From contig OW121858.1 of assembly GCA_933228895.1 (NCBI GenBank), forward strand, positions 31,147,859-31,211,858: DNA of 64,000 nucleotides. The letters run 5' to 3'. This document shows, piece after piece, positions 1-10,380 of the stretch. Both the position numbers and the translations under genes were made by a program. This DNA is from Platycnemis pennipes. Its lineage: Eukaryota > Arthropoda > Insecta > Odonata > Platycnemididae. The notes under the pieces are model-generated. The model had not been told where the DNA came from. It searched no databases and was given only the letters and a program-made list of their open reading frames with translations. Position 1 is the stretch's first letter. Every line of letters starts with the position of its first letter.

Positions 1-100
1 ATTTAGTTCTTAACGCCTCTATGTGTTGCCGCCAATTCAGTCTATAGTCGAGCGTCATTCCAAGAAACTGTACAGATTCCACGTAAGGGAGTCGTCGCTT
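1..100 (-). pseudogene. Non-LTR reverse transcriptase fragment (RT thumb)
   Basis: Read on the minus strand, the frame contains YVESVQFLGMTLDYRLNW, which matches YVESIRFLGMTLDHRLNW in the longer RT/RNase H element at 14350-16399 of this window. In that protein the segment lies just after the FVDD catalytic loop, in the thumb region. The piece runs off the window start. On the minus strand it lies downstream of the C-terminal zinc-finger piece at 101-460, the reverse of the order in an intact element, so the copy is rearranged or is two abutting copies. Not functional. Confidence 0.7.
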
Positions 101-460
101 AGGCAGTCTTTAATTTGGTCTGGGATCGAATATCTACTTCTAATGCGGGAGTATTGACCACATTCGGTAAGGATGTGCTTTATTGTAAGGGGAGAGTTAC
201 AGTGGGCGCAGCGTGGTAGATTTTTATCTTGTGTAAAGAGGTAGGAGTGCGTAAGGGCAGAGTGCCCTATCCTCATGCGTGTTAGCACTACTTTCTCTCT
301 CCTAATACTCCTGGAAGAAGAGGGCCAAGGGACTGGGACTGCTTTTATTTCACGCAGTTTGTTGTGCTGGGTATCCGTCCAGCATTCATGCCATTCCTTC
401 AGGCCTAACTTCTTTACTCAAGGAATTGAACGGACACTGATCACGCTAATTCTTCATTAA
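101..460 (-). pseudogene. Non-LTR retrotransposon C-terminal zinc-finger fragment
   Basis: The minus-strand frame carries the hallmark C-terminal block of the I/Jockey-like elements of this window: a basic helix (RRE-VV-TRMRIGH), the HSYLFT stretch, and a C-x2-C-x7-H-x4-C zinc finger (CAHCNSPLTIKHILTEC). A frame change near 290 separates the finger from the preceding segment ending in a KLREIK-like motif, which in the intact copy connects RNase H to the finger. In the best copy the finger follows the RNase H domain. At least nine copies of this block occur in the window. Confidence 0.8.
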
Positions 461-3039
461 TGATACTTTTAATCCTATATATTTTCTCATGATTAATTTT
501 ATTTTCATCCTTCCCATTAGTAATAAGAATAGTTTTCCGGACACCATATACATCCCCCAACAACTATAGTGTCTGAGTACTTGTGATTTGTTTCTACTCC
601 CGCCGATTCCATTCAAATAATCGATTATTAAAGTTTCTGGTTCACTATCGACATTTCCGACGAGGTTTCTGCTATCGATGCCATAATCGATTATGACGAA
701 GAATCGATTATGACGAAGAATCGATTATGTTTTCCCATCACCGCACGTGCTTAGAAGTTTAGTTGTCGCCTTGTGTCCTGCCTTAACAGTGCTATCCAGC
801 CTTTTCAAATTACGTACAACACCGTGAGATAACGTCTCACTCACGAGCAGAGAAGTACGTTTTGATCATCTTTTCGAGCAGAAGCTGCAATCTTCTGATC
901 CCAAGGTAAGCTATGAAAGTTTTACTCTGAAAACTTGATCGCTGGCCTTACGTGATCGATTGCCTATCTTGAATTTTCATGTATTTCAATCTCAATATCC
1001 CTCATTTCATGTTATTTTCATCATTTTTGTTGTGTAAAAGGAGGATGTAGGTTCCTATCATTTATATAGTGGGCATGACTCATGAATGTTATTCTTTCAA
1101 TCTTGTTATTGATAAGTGTTTTATCAATTGCTGAAATACGTTAGGAATAATTGTCAAGCAAGCTATTATCATTGAATATTTTAGTTTCTCGTTCATTATC
1201 ACGTAAAAATATATTTGACGAAGCAGGCCGACGCATTAAAATGTAGTATTTAAAGCATGTATATAAGTTGCCATGTGCCTTTATAGGTTAGCCATTTGAA
1301 AGGATGAAAAGTGCCTTTATAACGCAAAATAACTCCACTGAAGTATTTTACGTGAATCACAAAATTGATATCACTATAAATATTTCTATTCTCGAAAATT
1401 TGCATTTGAGCTGCATTGGCCTAGACAAATTCCTTTTGATATCCTCGCTGGCTGTGACATTAATTTTCAGACCCTTATTTAATGTAATATTGTAGAGAAG
1501 GAAACTGGATCACGGTTTCTGCCTCGTCTTATTCGAATCTTCATATTTCTCAATGTTCCACTTTATATGGCTTATTTTTGTGTGTGCATATAAGTGTCTT
1601 GGGAGTAAAGGATATATTGTTCGTTTACGGTAGTAGTTGAAAGTTTTTCTATCAGTTCGGAGAAGTGTACCGTCAGTAGTTGAAAAATGTGGCGAAATAA
1701 TCTGTTTATCAGTAATCCCATTTTGGAACACTTCACAAATCCCCTTCCACAGAAAATAGTATGACTTTCCTTTTGATTCTTCAGTTTAATTCATAGTAAG
1801 GAAGGAGTCTCAAAAGCCTAACTTTAAATAAAATAGCTTGTTTATAAAAAAAGTGGCTTCTTAACATTGTGTATGGCATAGCAGTGGATTAATCTGTTCA
1901 GTTCTGGAGCACCCCATATGAAAAAAATAACCAGTGAGAAATATATAGCTTTTTCTGTCAATTCTAGCTTGATTGTGCGGTTTCAGCTATCATGTTTGGC
2001 ATTTGCAGCAAATCAAAAAAATTCTTCAGCATAACTGGGCTAGTTATTTTATTGTTAGAGTTATTTCAAATTTTCTCCGTGGCATTGTAGGTTTTCCAAA
2101 ATGTTTCTAGATACATCTATTTAATATAGTAGCCCTATAACCTGGATGAGCATAATTGATCTAGTATTATAACCTTAATGTCCATTAGATCTAAGTAGTC
2201 AATGAAGCTAATACTCGCTGTCTCTACTCTTTTCACCCCTTTGTTAACACTCTTGGTAGTCCATAATCATTGATCTATATCTTCCTACCAGGTGCAGTGA
2301 GGAAAAATGTTCCTGGAGCCACAGACAGCGACATTAGGGCCAAGGTCAGCCGGTATCTTACCTGCGCAAACGATCGTCAAGGGGGGAGGAAGGAGAAGAT
2401 TAAAGCAAGATGTGCTGATTAGTAGGATTAGGTTTACCTTGCTACCAATCATTTATATTGGTATCATGAATTCAGTAATCCATTGTAAATAATTGATTTC
2501 GAGTGTGAAATAAAGCCTGTTTTGCTATTCATTTTTTTATCAAATTCTTTTGAATTATTTGATTAATCCAAAAAGACTCCTTCCACTTAGCTCTAATGGT
2601 ATTGAAGCTTAGCTCATGCTTTCATGACTGAAAAATGTATTAGGCTCTTTGAAATTGCATAGTTTAGGATTTTATAAAATGCTTCTCATTTGATCTGTTT
2701 GCTAAAGAGTTAAATTTTGTGTGCACCTAAGCCATAACAACACTCTAGTAAGTTCAATTTTGCTATAGCTATCAACATTCTATTGTGCTCATGATCTTAA
2801 GTGTGTAATCATCCTTGCATTGGTAGACTGAAATAAGCCTTTCTACTCTATGACTTACCTATTGCATTACTCCTTTCACCTATTGTTTAAAATACCAATT
2901 TTAAATTTTAGAGGATGTTTTTATAGCAATTTGTTACCTTATGTTTTTCTACCATTGGCATTAGTTTCCATTTCATTTTTGGACCAGTACCAAATTCAGC
3001 AAACCACTTCTACAATTTGAAAATAACGAATATATTTCG
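461..3039. other. No gene recognised
   Basis: AT-rich, without a reading frame that looks conserved. Short open frames (for example 1304-1495 on plus and 1510-1731 on minus) show no domain or codon bias. The only structured item is a small 17-bp tandem repeat at 685-729. Confidence 0.6.
685..729. repeat. 17-bp tandem repeat, 2.6 copies
   Basis: Unit AATCGATTATGACGAAG repeated at 685-701 and 702-718, with a partial copy at 719-729. Each unit contains the palindrome AATCGATT. No neighbouring gene. Confidence 0.85.
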
Positions 3040-3372
3040 TCAAACGGCACAATGCACCTCAAGAGTGCGGTGCACCTCAACCAAGACTGGGATGTCATGC
3101 AGCATTTTCAGTTTCAGAACCCTTTCACTCTGTGCGGTGCTGCAGGTTTCAATCAGCAGTGAACCGTCTCGTAATTTTTTGGCAGATCTAAGTTCTCCAG
3201 TGACCGAGGCAGACAAAACTTTCCTAATCAGGAAGGGAGATACCTTAGTCAAGGTCTCTCCTTCTTTCTGACATTTCATCAAAAGGTAGCGCTTAAAAGC
3301 TGTTACTGGCAATTCTCGACCACCCGTGTCCGGGCGGGGTTTTTTTAGTGGTGGAGGTTTAGTTCCATCCAT
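3040..3372 (-). pseudogene. Non-LTR retrotransposon ORF1 (gag-like) N-terminal fragment
   Basis: The frame probably starts at the ATG at 3370-3372 (reads MDGTKPPPLKKPRPD). It continues through LLMKCQKEGETLTKVSPFLI, then SVTGELRSAKKLRDGSLLIE, and ends in DIPVLVEVHRTL. The pattern 'SPFLI-K-L ... KKLR-G-LLIE ... L-L-DIPV-V--HRTL' is the RRM-like N-terminal region of ORF1 proteins in Jockey and related arthropod non-LTR elements, which bind element RNA. A stop follows directly at 3040, so the zinc knuckles expected further on are missing. On the minus strand the DNA upstream (3408-3962) is a GC-rich repeat that may be this element's 5' UTR. Confidence 0.65.
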
Positions 3373-3407
3373 CCTTTTGAGATGTTCATCCCCCGGGCTC
3401 CACACCC

Positions 3408-3962
3408 ACCATGGAGCCACACATTTGGGACGCCGCACCGCAAACCGGTGCGGTCGCCAGGGCTACCCGAGGGGATATAGCACCCTAGAGGTGGTTGTCT
3501 GTTTCGGGTTGGGTCTTCGATCCACGGGCCCACCACACCCGTACGTCTCCGGCAGCCCTACGCCGACCCCCACCTCCCTGGCACTCGCCACCGTTAAGCA
3601 TAACGCCACGGAAGCCGATTGACCGGCCGCCCGTTTACAGCGAATCCGGGGCCAAAGAGGGGTATTGGCCCCCAGTCCATACCGGGCATCCGACACCCGG
3701 CTGGGAACGACGGACCTCACCCTCCAGGATCCCCTTCTCATCCTTACGGGTCTTCCCACACGGCAAACATGCGGGTGGATCGCAGGCCAGGTGCTATGGC
3801 CGCACAGAGACAGTTGACCCACAAGACTGTCCAGGCTCAACCCTTACTGGCAATGGGTTTGTTTACGGGGTTGTCTCCCCGCCCTTGTAGGCGCCTCTTA
3901 CAACAAGCAGGGATGCTACGGGAGTATTATCAATCCCCCTACCCGCAGGGGGGCTCAAGAAA
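3408..3962 (-). repeat. GC-rich interspersed repeat, probable 5' UTR of the gag-bearing non-LTR element
   Basis: About 555 bp, much richer in G+C than its surroundings. A second near-complete copy lies at 28184-28700 and partial copies at 10381-10600, 7840-7930, 13355-13460, 18236-18290, 19873-19925 and 23500-23575, all in the same orientation. The most widespread block is the TTACGACAAGCAGGGATACT region. The minus-strand start of ORF1 (3372) follows this block directly, so I read it as a 5' UTR whose outer end is near 3962. The open frames that cross it on both strands are by-products of base composition. A SINE is the alternative. Confidence 0.55.
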
Positions 3963-3965
3963 AAG

Positions 3966-5200
3966 ATTTACGCCAAGCTGACACAAAACACTCCCCATGG
4001 TCACACTGCTCTTGTCCTCATATTACACATTGAGCAGTGGTACTACGGCTTCCGAGAGTGGACCACTGTGCTAGTGGCACAAAAAATAGACCAAACTTAT
4101 GGAGTTAGCCACTTCTCCAAGAACTCGAGGATATTCCGGGACGCACCGCTACTGTCAGCGAGTAAATTCAATCCCCCTGGGATAGCTGATCAGTTCATTT
4201 CTTGGACAGGGCGCCTAGGAGGAAATCAAGGGATATGCCAGAAGTTCTGGACCATTCTAACAATACTTACTCTTAGAATTGTATTGGAAGAAGTTGGTCT
4301 TCCATATGTTGCCACAAGAGCAGGTTATAATCAAGTTATTGCGGTGGTTATACCACATGTGCATCATGATGATGTGACATAGGCCGCCAATAAAGACAGA
4401 TTAAAGGAAGGATTCGGTAGACTGGACCTTCATTAGAAACAGGAAGAGATTTGTTTTGCTTCCAAATGAGATACTACTACAAGGGTGTGATGTGTCCCAA
4501 TGGGCTATAGCTGATAACCAAGGCTGCATCAGGTGGAGAGGATACTAATGCTAGACTTGGGCAAGCTGTGTTCAATGCAATGAATGCAGGGCTAAATATC
4601 AGTGAAACTCTTCATTATCCTCTAGTTGGTACCATGGTAGCGTATGTAGAGGCCTTCTGCCACATTTATCATCTCCCTGGTGGGCCCAGTTTGAAGCACT
4701 CTCCACCAGATGCTTTCGTGCTGCTGCCTATGTTACAGACTGATCTTGAACAACTGCCCTTTGTTCAAATTCCCCATTTCATTTACTCTGGATCCATTGA
4801 CCGAGTCATTGGTGGGCCACCTGGTGGGCCCAGATTGAATCGTCCTCCACCAGATGCTTTGGTGCTATTGCCAATATTACATACTGATCTTGGATATCTC
4901 CCTTTTGTTAACCATTTTATTTACTGGAAACACTTTGATCCATTGACCGAGTCATTGGCAATGCTGAGGGAGCTTTGGGGACAAGAACCAGTATTGCGAC
5001 CCTACATAGCTGAAGCATTGTACCTTGCAATGGAGGAGCCACATATTCCTTAACTAATGCCACAGTTGGCATTGGTTCTCATTCCTTAGAGTATCCATAT
5101 TAAACGCAATGCATCACCTGAAGCCAAGGTAAAGAAATAGGTGGAAAGTTTTTGGGGAAGGAGGCACTTATATCCGATTACAAGAGCTTTTAAAGTCATT
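3966..5200 (+). pseudogene. Multiply broken protein relic, possibly a negative-strand RNA virus nucleoprotein
   Basis: A coding signal runs through several frames. Frame one, with no in-frame stop from about 3966 to 4382, includes the segment from 4068. A second frame resumes around 4418-4548 (contains RFVLLPNEILLQGCDVSQWA). A third is open from about 4537 to 5053 and contains LGQAVFNAMNAGLNISETLH. A weak frame continues to about 5200. Composition is protein-like, with no zinc finger or polymerase motif. The whole looks like one ~400-residue globular protein. The combination suggests to me a nucleoprotein of a mononegavirus or chuvirus type, a class often found endogenised in arthropods, but this is memory-based and not tested. 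No restored protein is given. Confidence 0.4.
4676..4945 (+). repeat. Internal tandem duplication (~135 bp) inside the protein relic
   Basis: Two diverged direct copies, each starting at GGTGGGCCCAG (about 4679 and 4824) and ending near CCATTGACCGAGTCATTGG. Both encode PPDA-VLLP-L-TDL--LPF. The copies keep the reading frame. Confidence 0.75.
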
Positions 5201-5738
5201 TGACTCTCTTTACTGTCACTGTCTGACTATGACTTTTACCACGATAAAGGAATGATTCCTTGTTTATTTTTCTATATCTCTTGCACGTTTACAACTGCTA
5301 CGGAATGCATTGAAAATGCTAGTAAATACAAAAATAATTTTAGTAAACGAAGCCTGAATTAGAGACATTATAAATTCAGCACAAATGCAATCTTTCACAT
5401 TAAATTATGATAATTTAGATTTCTCTATTGTCTTCTGGTAATGTTGCTTCATCAAGTACACAACCAGGGAGTCTATCAGTAATGCAGGGCAGTGGAGCCA
5501 CACACCCCTTCAAGAGGAAGGGGAAAAGGAGTGACATGCTGGCCTATTTGGTGGGCTCCAGGAGGGAGACCATGGAGGCCATGAGAAGGAGATGTCGCCC
5601 TTGAATATCTATGGAGGATAACGGTAGTCATTGAGGGGCGGCGCCATTCCCCCTACCCTCCTATTTTAGTTCCTTCCTCCTGCCCTCCCTATTCCCTCTC
5701 ATTTCACCTCCCTGCCCTAGTCCACCAACTTCCATTCC
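5201..5738. other. No gene recognised
   Basis: AT-rich to about 5450, then more G+C rich with a pyrimidine-rich tract at 5640-5760. No conserved frame seen. Confidence 0.5.
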
Positions 5739-5900
5739 TTCCCCCAGCCTACCTGCTACACTCACATCCCTATGTCCCAGAATCCGGGCACATGATATTG
5801 TACTGGTGAAAATGCCAGATGGGTCCTTACGGAGACTTTATGTTAATAAATAGAAAGTTCTGAGTGTTATTTAATTTTTTTGAGCAGTCCTACTAAATTG
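5739..5900 (-). pseudogene. RNase H-region fragment of a non-LTR element, duplicated at 22379-22560
   Basis: About 160 bp nearly identical to 22379-22560, where the minus strand reads through an RNase H motif related to WVPGH-GI-GNEEAD of the longer element. Here only the SGIFTSTISCAWILGH-like part remains. The shared block also includes the same non-coding flank (AGAAAGTTCTGAGTGTTATT), so the two loci share a common copy rather than independent insertions. Confidence 0.6.
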
Positions 5901-6124
5901 GTTATTGTTCCCTATCTCCCAATATGTGTCCTCTCTTAAAGAAGGTATTAAGTCCAAATTAATAGATTTTATGGAAGAGCCTAGTGAATAAGCAGAGATA
6001 AGAATTGTGGTCTATCAGTTAGTCATCATATTGTGTGGACAACACTAATGCCAATTTTGGAAAAAACAGCATCTCTGTAATTAAAAAAAACAATGATGGT
6101 GTCCGGCACGCATTAGTTGTAGTG

Positions 6125-6679
6125 GTAGGTTTAAAACTTGTAGGGTGCGTCGACGGCTACGTCATTTTGCACCACTACCCATTCTTAGTGGTAAAATTTA
6201 CAAATGTAATAGTAATTATAATAAAAATTGTCTATTGCAGGTATGTCATTTAATAAAAAATTTAAATAGAGTGATTAAAAAAAAGGAGAGGCTTACATTT
6301 TTCTGAATAATCCCGTCTCTTTCATAAATATGATAACTCGGCTTATAACATTAGGGTCGTCTCCTAGGACGGATTTTAGGTCTTCCCCTAAGTTTAGCCG
6401 CCTTCGCGCGTCACGGTATTTGTCACACTCCGTCCGGATATGCCGAATGCTGAGAGGACAGTCGCAGTCATCACACTGAGGACGTTGTTTCTCTTCAGTA
6501 AAGAGAGTAAATGAGGGGGTCAAAGGGCAGTGCCCTATCCTCAAACGTGTTATGACGACTTCCTCTCTTCGGTTGTTCCTGACGGAAGTGGGCCGCACTG
6601 ACGGAAGTGGGCCGCACTGACGGAAGTGGGCCGCACTGACGGAAGAGGGCGGCTTGAGGTCGCCAAGTTTATTCTTTTG
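6125..6679 (-). mobile_element. 5'-truncated non-LTR retrotransposon with 7-bp target duplication
   Basis: The minus strand carries the C-terminal zinc-finger coding end (frame 6293-6580, finger CDDCDCPLSIRHIRTEC), then a 3' UTR ending at 6125 with the family signature GGTGCAAAATGAC..GCCGTCGACGCACCC. TGTAGTG flanks it at 6118-6124 and 6680-6686. The 5' part of the coding sequence contains a small 19-bp tandem repeat (6581-6654) that shifts the frame. Encodes no catalytic domain. Confidence 0.7.
6581..6654. repeat. 19-bp minisatellite, 3.9 copies, inside a retrotransposon
   Basis: Unit GACGGAAGTGGGCCGCACT at 6581-6599, 6600-6618 and 6619-6637, with a partial fourth at 6638-6654. It matches, as a single copy, 14802-14820 in the longer non-LTR element, where the minus strand encodes AWATSVR upstream of the zinc finger. 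The same unit is expanded to about 15 copies at 22566-22864. Confidence 0.9.
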
Positions 6680-6686
6680 TGTAGTG

Positions 6687-7700
6687 CGCATATATTCCTA
6701 GGTTCCCGCCCTAGGACTACCTGTCTCAGGCAAGATTTTAGGTCCTCGTAAGGTACCAGTGTGGACTTACACTCCGTCGTGGAATTTGTGGAATCTTACC
6801 AAGTGATCATTTTTTTAAGGAACTGATGATGGAACAAGGGAAGTAGGTAGTCATATGACTCCATAAGTGAGAAGATATATTTGTGATGCAGATGGCAAGT
6901 AGATGGCCATGAGGTGATCAATTGTTTGATTGACGAAGCTGTGATGGAGACAGCACTTACTCTCTCAAGTCTCTGAAAGGGCTAGGGAACTGATGATGGA
7001 TGAAGGGAAGTAGGTAGTCGTATGACTCCATAAGTGAGAAGATACATTTGTGATGCAGAAAGTGGTGAAGGCAATGGAAGAAGACGATATTGTCCTCAAC
7101 AATGCCATTAAGATTGATTTAATCAATATTCAAACACTGTAGTTGATTATTTGATGATTACTACAAAATAACGTGCAGTAATTCAAGATGCCTGAATGTA
7201 GGAATTAAGCTCAGGAAATCACTGCACATAATGGAGGAGCCAACTTCGTCACAAGTTATCAAGAGCCAAAAATTACTGCCATACATGATTTTTTGTGTAG
7301 AATTATAACTTAACGAATTATACTACAGGGTAGAAATTCCATTCCAATCTTACATTATGTGGGGAGAACAAATGTCTTTCCAGAACAAATGATTAGCACT
7401 AGAGCCCCGGCATAAATGCAGCGCTGTATATACTACACAGCCAATTTAAATTACTTTGACGGCTCCTTGGCCAGGCAGGAACGCTGATCAGGTTCAGAAT
7501 CGACAGTGTACACTGGCACAAAATCGAAATTATTCCATGGAAACAGAAAACTGACGCTGGTATTCCAGGTAAGTCCTGAAGGATATTGGTCGATTGCATA
7601 AGACCGTTTTGACCACGGGTTTGGGTGTTAACCAGGGAGGGTAAAAGTAATAAGATACAGGGTGCACTTTAGGCACCCTGAAACCACACCCTTGTATAGA
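6687..7700. other. No gene recognised
   Basis: Contains an imperfect direct repeat: GGAACTGATGATGGA...GAAGTAGGTAGTC occurs near 6819 and 6988. No conserved coding frame. Confidence 0.5.
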
Positions 7701-7930
7701 ATCTTTAAAGGTACACAAACGAGCTTAGTCGCCTTTGTCCGTTGATTTAAAATATCGAAAACAAGGGGTTTACCCGTTATTTAGAAATTTTTAATCGGGG
7801 ACAGTGACCTGGAAGGCAGTACGAACGCATCCCTTACTGACTCGGGATGGTATCCCCGCCTTCTTACTCCACTTACGACAAGCAGGGATACTGCGGTAGT
7901 ATTCTCAATCCCCCTATCCGCAGGGGGGGT
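7700..7930. repeat. Interspersed repeat block shared with 13251-13460
   Basis: The stretch from GAGCTTAGTCGCC to the poly-G end at 7930 aligns with 13251-13460, sharing TTACCCGTT, TTTTTAATC and CGGGACAGTG landmarks and the ACGACAAGCAGGGATACTGCGG terminus. It ends in the same TTACGACAAGCAGG block as the GC-rich repeats at 3408-3962 and 28184-28700. No gene seen. Confidence 0.65.
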
Positions 7931-8110
7931 GAAGCAGTGAATCCAAGAAGGAAGTCATAGTTAACAATTCCATTCTCAGCAAGCAAGTATTCTTTTATAT
8001 TGCCTATGAGTAGTATGTTAACGAATGGGTTTATTCAGTGCCTCACTTCTATCATTGCTTTCTCTCAGTTTTTGTCAAGGAGTTTAATGTCCCTCATCTG
8101 TAATGTCGTA

Positions 8111-8415
8111 GGTAGGTAGGTTTAAAACTTGTAGGGTGCGTCGACGGCTAGGTCATTTTGCACCACTACCCATTCTTATTAGTAAAAAAGGGAATAGTAA
8201 TAATAATAAAAATTGTCTATCATAGTTATGGCGCGTATTAAAAAAATTGAATAGTGATTTATTATTTTAAAAAAAGTGAGTTATATTTTTCTGTATAGTC
8301 CCGTCTCTTTCAGATATTTGATAACTCGGCTTATAACATTAGGGTCGCCTCCTAGGATGGATTTTAGGTCTCCCCCTAAGTTTAGCCGCCTTCGCGCGTG
8401 TAATGTCTGCCTTGC
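8111..8415 (-). mobile_element. Short non-LTR 3' end with 13-bp target duplication
   Basis: A 305-bp 5'-truncated copy of the same family as 6125-6679. It keeps the 3' UTR signature (8125-8175) and the last coding part (FLKETGLYRK at the end of the minus frame). It is flanked by exact CTGTAATGTCGTA copies at 8098-8110 and 8416-8428. The 3' terminus on the minus strand is a short TACC repeat. A 15-bp stretch at 8401-8415 lies between the recognisable coding end and the duplication and may be untemplated or copied sequence at the 5' junction. Confidence 0.85.
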
Positions 8416-8589
8416 CTGTAATGTCGTAAAGATGAGTTTTTCCAGTAAATGGAGTGTACTTAATGACCTTTTTTGATTGAGTTTCATTAATGTACAATGT
8501 ATTTATTTTCTTGTGTACCTGTAGATGAATTGTTGCCTGCAGAGTCCATTGTTTTATTTTACGATTCATAAATCCATTTCCACATTTTT

Positions 8590-9484
8590 AAGTCAATAAC
8601 TCAACGTTTTGGTGTAGGCCAGTGAGAGGTGTGTGAGAGCAGTGCAGAGGGTGACACGTGCCATTGCAGAGTTGTGCCCCAACTTCATCCTTTGGCCTCA
8701 GGGAGAGAGAGCACAGGATGTAGTCAGGGGTTTTGTGCACATGAGTGGATTCCCTGGCACAATTGTAGAAATTGATGGGACGCATATCAGAATAAGGGCT
8801 CCCAAGGAAAATGCAGAGGGATATGTCAACCGGAAGGATTACCACAGCATGCATTTGCAGGTTAGTCAAAAATCATAAGTCCCATTCTGACTCTTGGTCC
8901 TCGTTTGTGTTTGAATGCATGGTGCTGATACTTAATACAATTTCCATGCGATTCTTTGCAGGCTGTTTGTGATCATCGTGGGATATTCACTCACTGCTTT
9001 GTGGGTCATAGGACTCAGTGCATGATGCACGGGTGTTCAGGCTTTCGAGGGTGAATGATTACCTCGGAGATGCAGTGAAGTTTCCCAATGATACGCACAT
9101 CATTGGGGATGCTGCGTGTGGTCTCCATGGAAATATTCTCATCCCGTTTGCCGACAATGGGCATCTGACACGTAGGCAGAAAAATTATAATTTTTGCCCC
9201 TCATCGGCAAGGATGGTAATCGAGAAGTCCTTTGGCATCATGAAAGGGAGATGGAGGAGCATCCTCAACGAACTAGGAATGTCTCACTCATTCCCTTTCA
9301 CGTCATGGCTGCATGCGTCCTCCACAACATATGTGTAACGCGGCGGGATGCACTTCCATGTGTAGCAGTTGCAGCTGGAGTGGTAGAAGAGCCTATTAAT
9401 GGAAGGGGCATGGAGAATGAAAGGGTCCTGGCAAGGGAGAAGAGGAATGCTGTGTGCAGCTCTCTCTCTCTCTGGGAATTATAA
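8590..9484 (+). pseudogene. HARBI1-like (PIF/Harbinger) transposase pseudogene
   Basis: Residues FPGTIVEIDGTHIRIRAPKE, NAEGYVNRKDYHSMHLQ, then AVCDHRGIFTHCFVGH, VHDARVF, IIGDAACG and MVIEKSFGIMKGRWRSI and finally AACVLHNIC are the characteristic DDE_4 nuclease blocks. The catalytic D (IDGTH), D (GDAACG) and E (IEKSFG) are visible. A GT..AG intron fits at 8861-8961: exon one ends CATTTGCAG, exon two starts GCTGTTTGT, in phase. Another acceptor (TTTTGGTGTAG) precedes about 8611, so an upstream exon is missing or unseen. One frameshift falls near 9015 and another near 9270-9290, so the protein is dead. No Myb-like partner ORF was found nearby. HARBI1-type transposases cut DNA with a DDE catalytic triad. 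Confidence 0.9.
8861..8961 (+). other. Intron in the HARBI1-like pseudogene
   Basis: 101-nt GT..AG intron, donor CAG|GTTAGT and acceptor TTCTTTGCAG|GC. Removing it joins ...YHSMHLQ to AVCDHRG in phase, as expected for the family. Confidence 0.8.
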
Positions 9485-10164
9485 GTGTGTGGACAAAGAT
9501 ATTTTTGGTGTTTTTTATGCTTTGGTGTTTTATCAGGGTGATTATTTTATTTTTTGTCTGCTGTTGTCTTCATTTTTTAAAATAATATCTGCATTTTAAG
9601 CGCTTAACTGTTTTCCGCACTGTACCATACCTGTTTGTAACATGAGACTATTCGATATAATTCCGACTATAGTACAGCCTCAGCCACTGTCAAAAATAAA
9701 AGGTTCGTATCATAAACAAAAGAACATATTTCAATGGAGAAAAGATTTGCAGAAAGGCGGATCTGTGGACGGATTGGTGGAACTCAACAACAAAAGGTTG
9801 GTATCATAAACAAAAGAACTTATATTTGAACGGAGAAAAGAATTGTGGAAAGTCTACTTATGTGAATCGTTTAACTGGAAAGGAAAATTTAAAATTTGTG
9901 GTTTACCCAAATGTTGGTAAATTTGCGTTTAGTGACCTGGATACTAATTTTCATCAAGTGATTGTATTTGAATAGTTCGAAATTAAATATCATTGTGTAT
10001 CTGTTGAAGAGACTTCTTGAGGGCTGAGGGTTTGACTTTCCGTGCCCCAGAGAAATTTACCAATGGCAAAGTTATTAAATGGCGAAAGCCTATTATTTTT
10101 GTAAGTAATTATCTTGATATTGATGACGATGCTTGGCGTTCTAGGTTATTTATAGTAAATTGTA
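9485..10164. other. No gene recognised; imperfect direct repeat
   Basis: Two copies of AAAAGGTTCGTATCATAAACA-type sequence (about 9697 and 9792), each followed by a CGGAGAAAAG-like block, form a ~95-bp direct repeat. No coding frame recognised. Confidence 0.5.
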
Positions 10165-10380
10165 ATGGTCCGTACTTTGAATAAGCAGAAGGCGATGAGA
10201 GAGAGGGGAACGCAAGAGGTGTCGACTGAGAAACCTGGCTCAGAAAACAAGAGTGTTCCATGCACTTCCTGTCCAGAAATGTCCTGGAAAATCAAAGCAA
10301 TGGAGAGCGAGATGAAGGCATTGAGGAGGGAGAATGAATTCTCGATGGAGATGAATAGAAGGCTGAAGGAGAGCATTTGA
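10165..10380 (+). CDS. Small coiled-coil ORF, possible retrotransposon ORF1 fragment
   Basis: 71 residues, basic at the N terminus (MVRTLNKQKAMRERG), then a CTSCPEM motif, then a heptad-like stretch (KIKAMESEMKALRRENEFSMEMNRRLKESI). This layout resembles the PHD/coiled-coil ORF1 at 26494-26890 but without the full finger. A partial copy of the GC-rich repeat follows directly (10381-10600), as expected for composite repeats. Function not recognised; probably not a host gene. Confidence 0.4.
   Translation: MVRTLNKQKAMRERGTQEVSTEKPGSENKSVPCTSCPEMSWKIKAMESEMKALRRENEFSMEMNRRLKESI

Noticed and set aside
3463..3981. Overlapping frames of 120-130 residues on both strands
   Set aside because: GC-rich repeat that lacks stops by composition; the same region at 28184-28700 has indels that do not respect frame.
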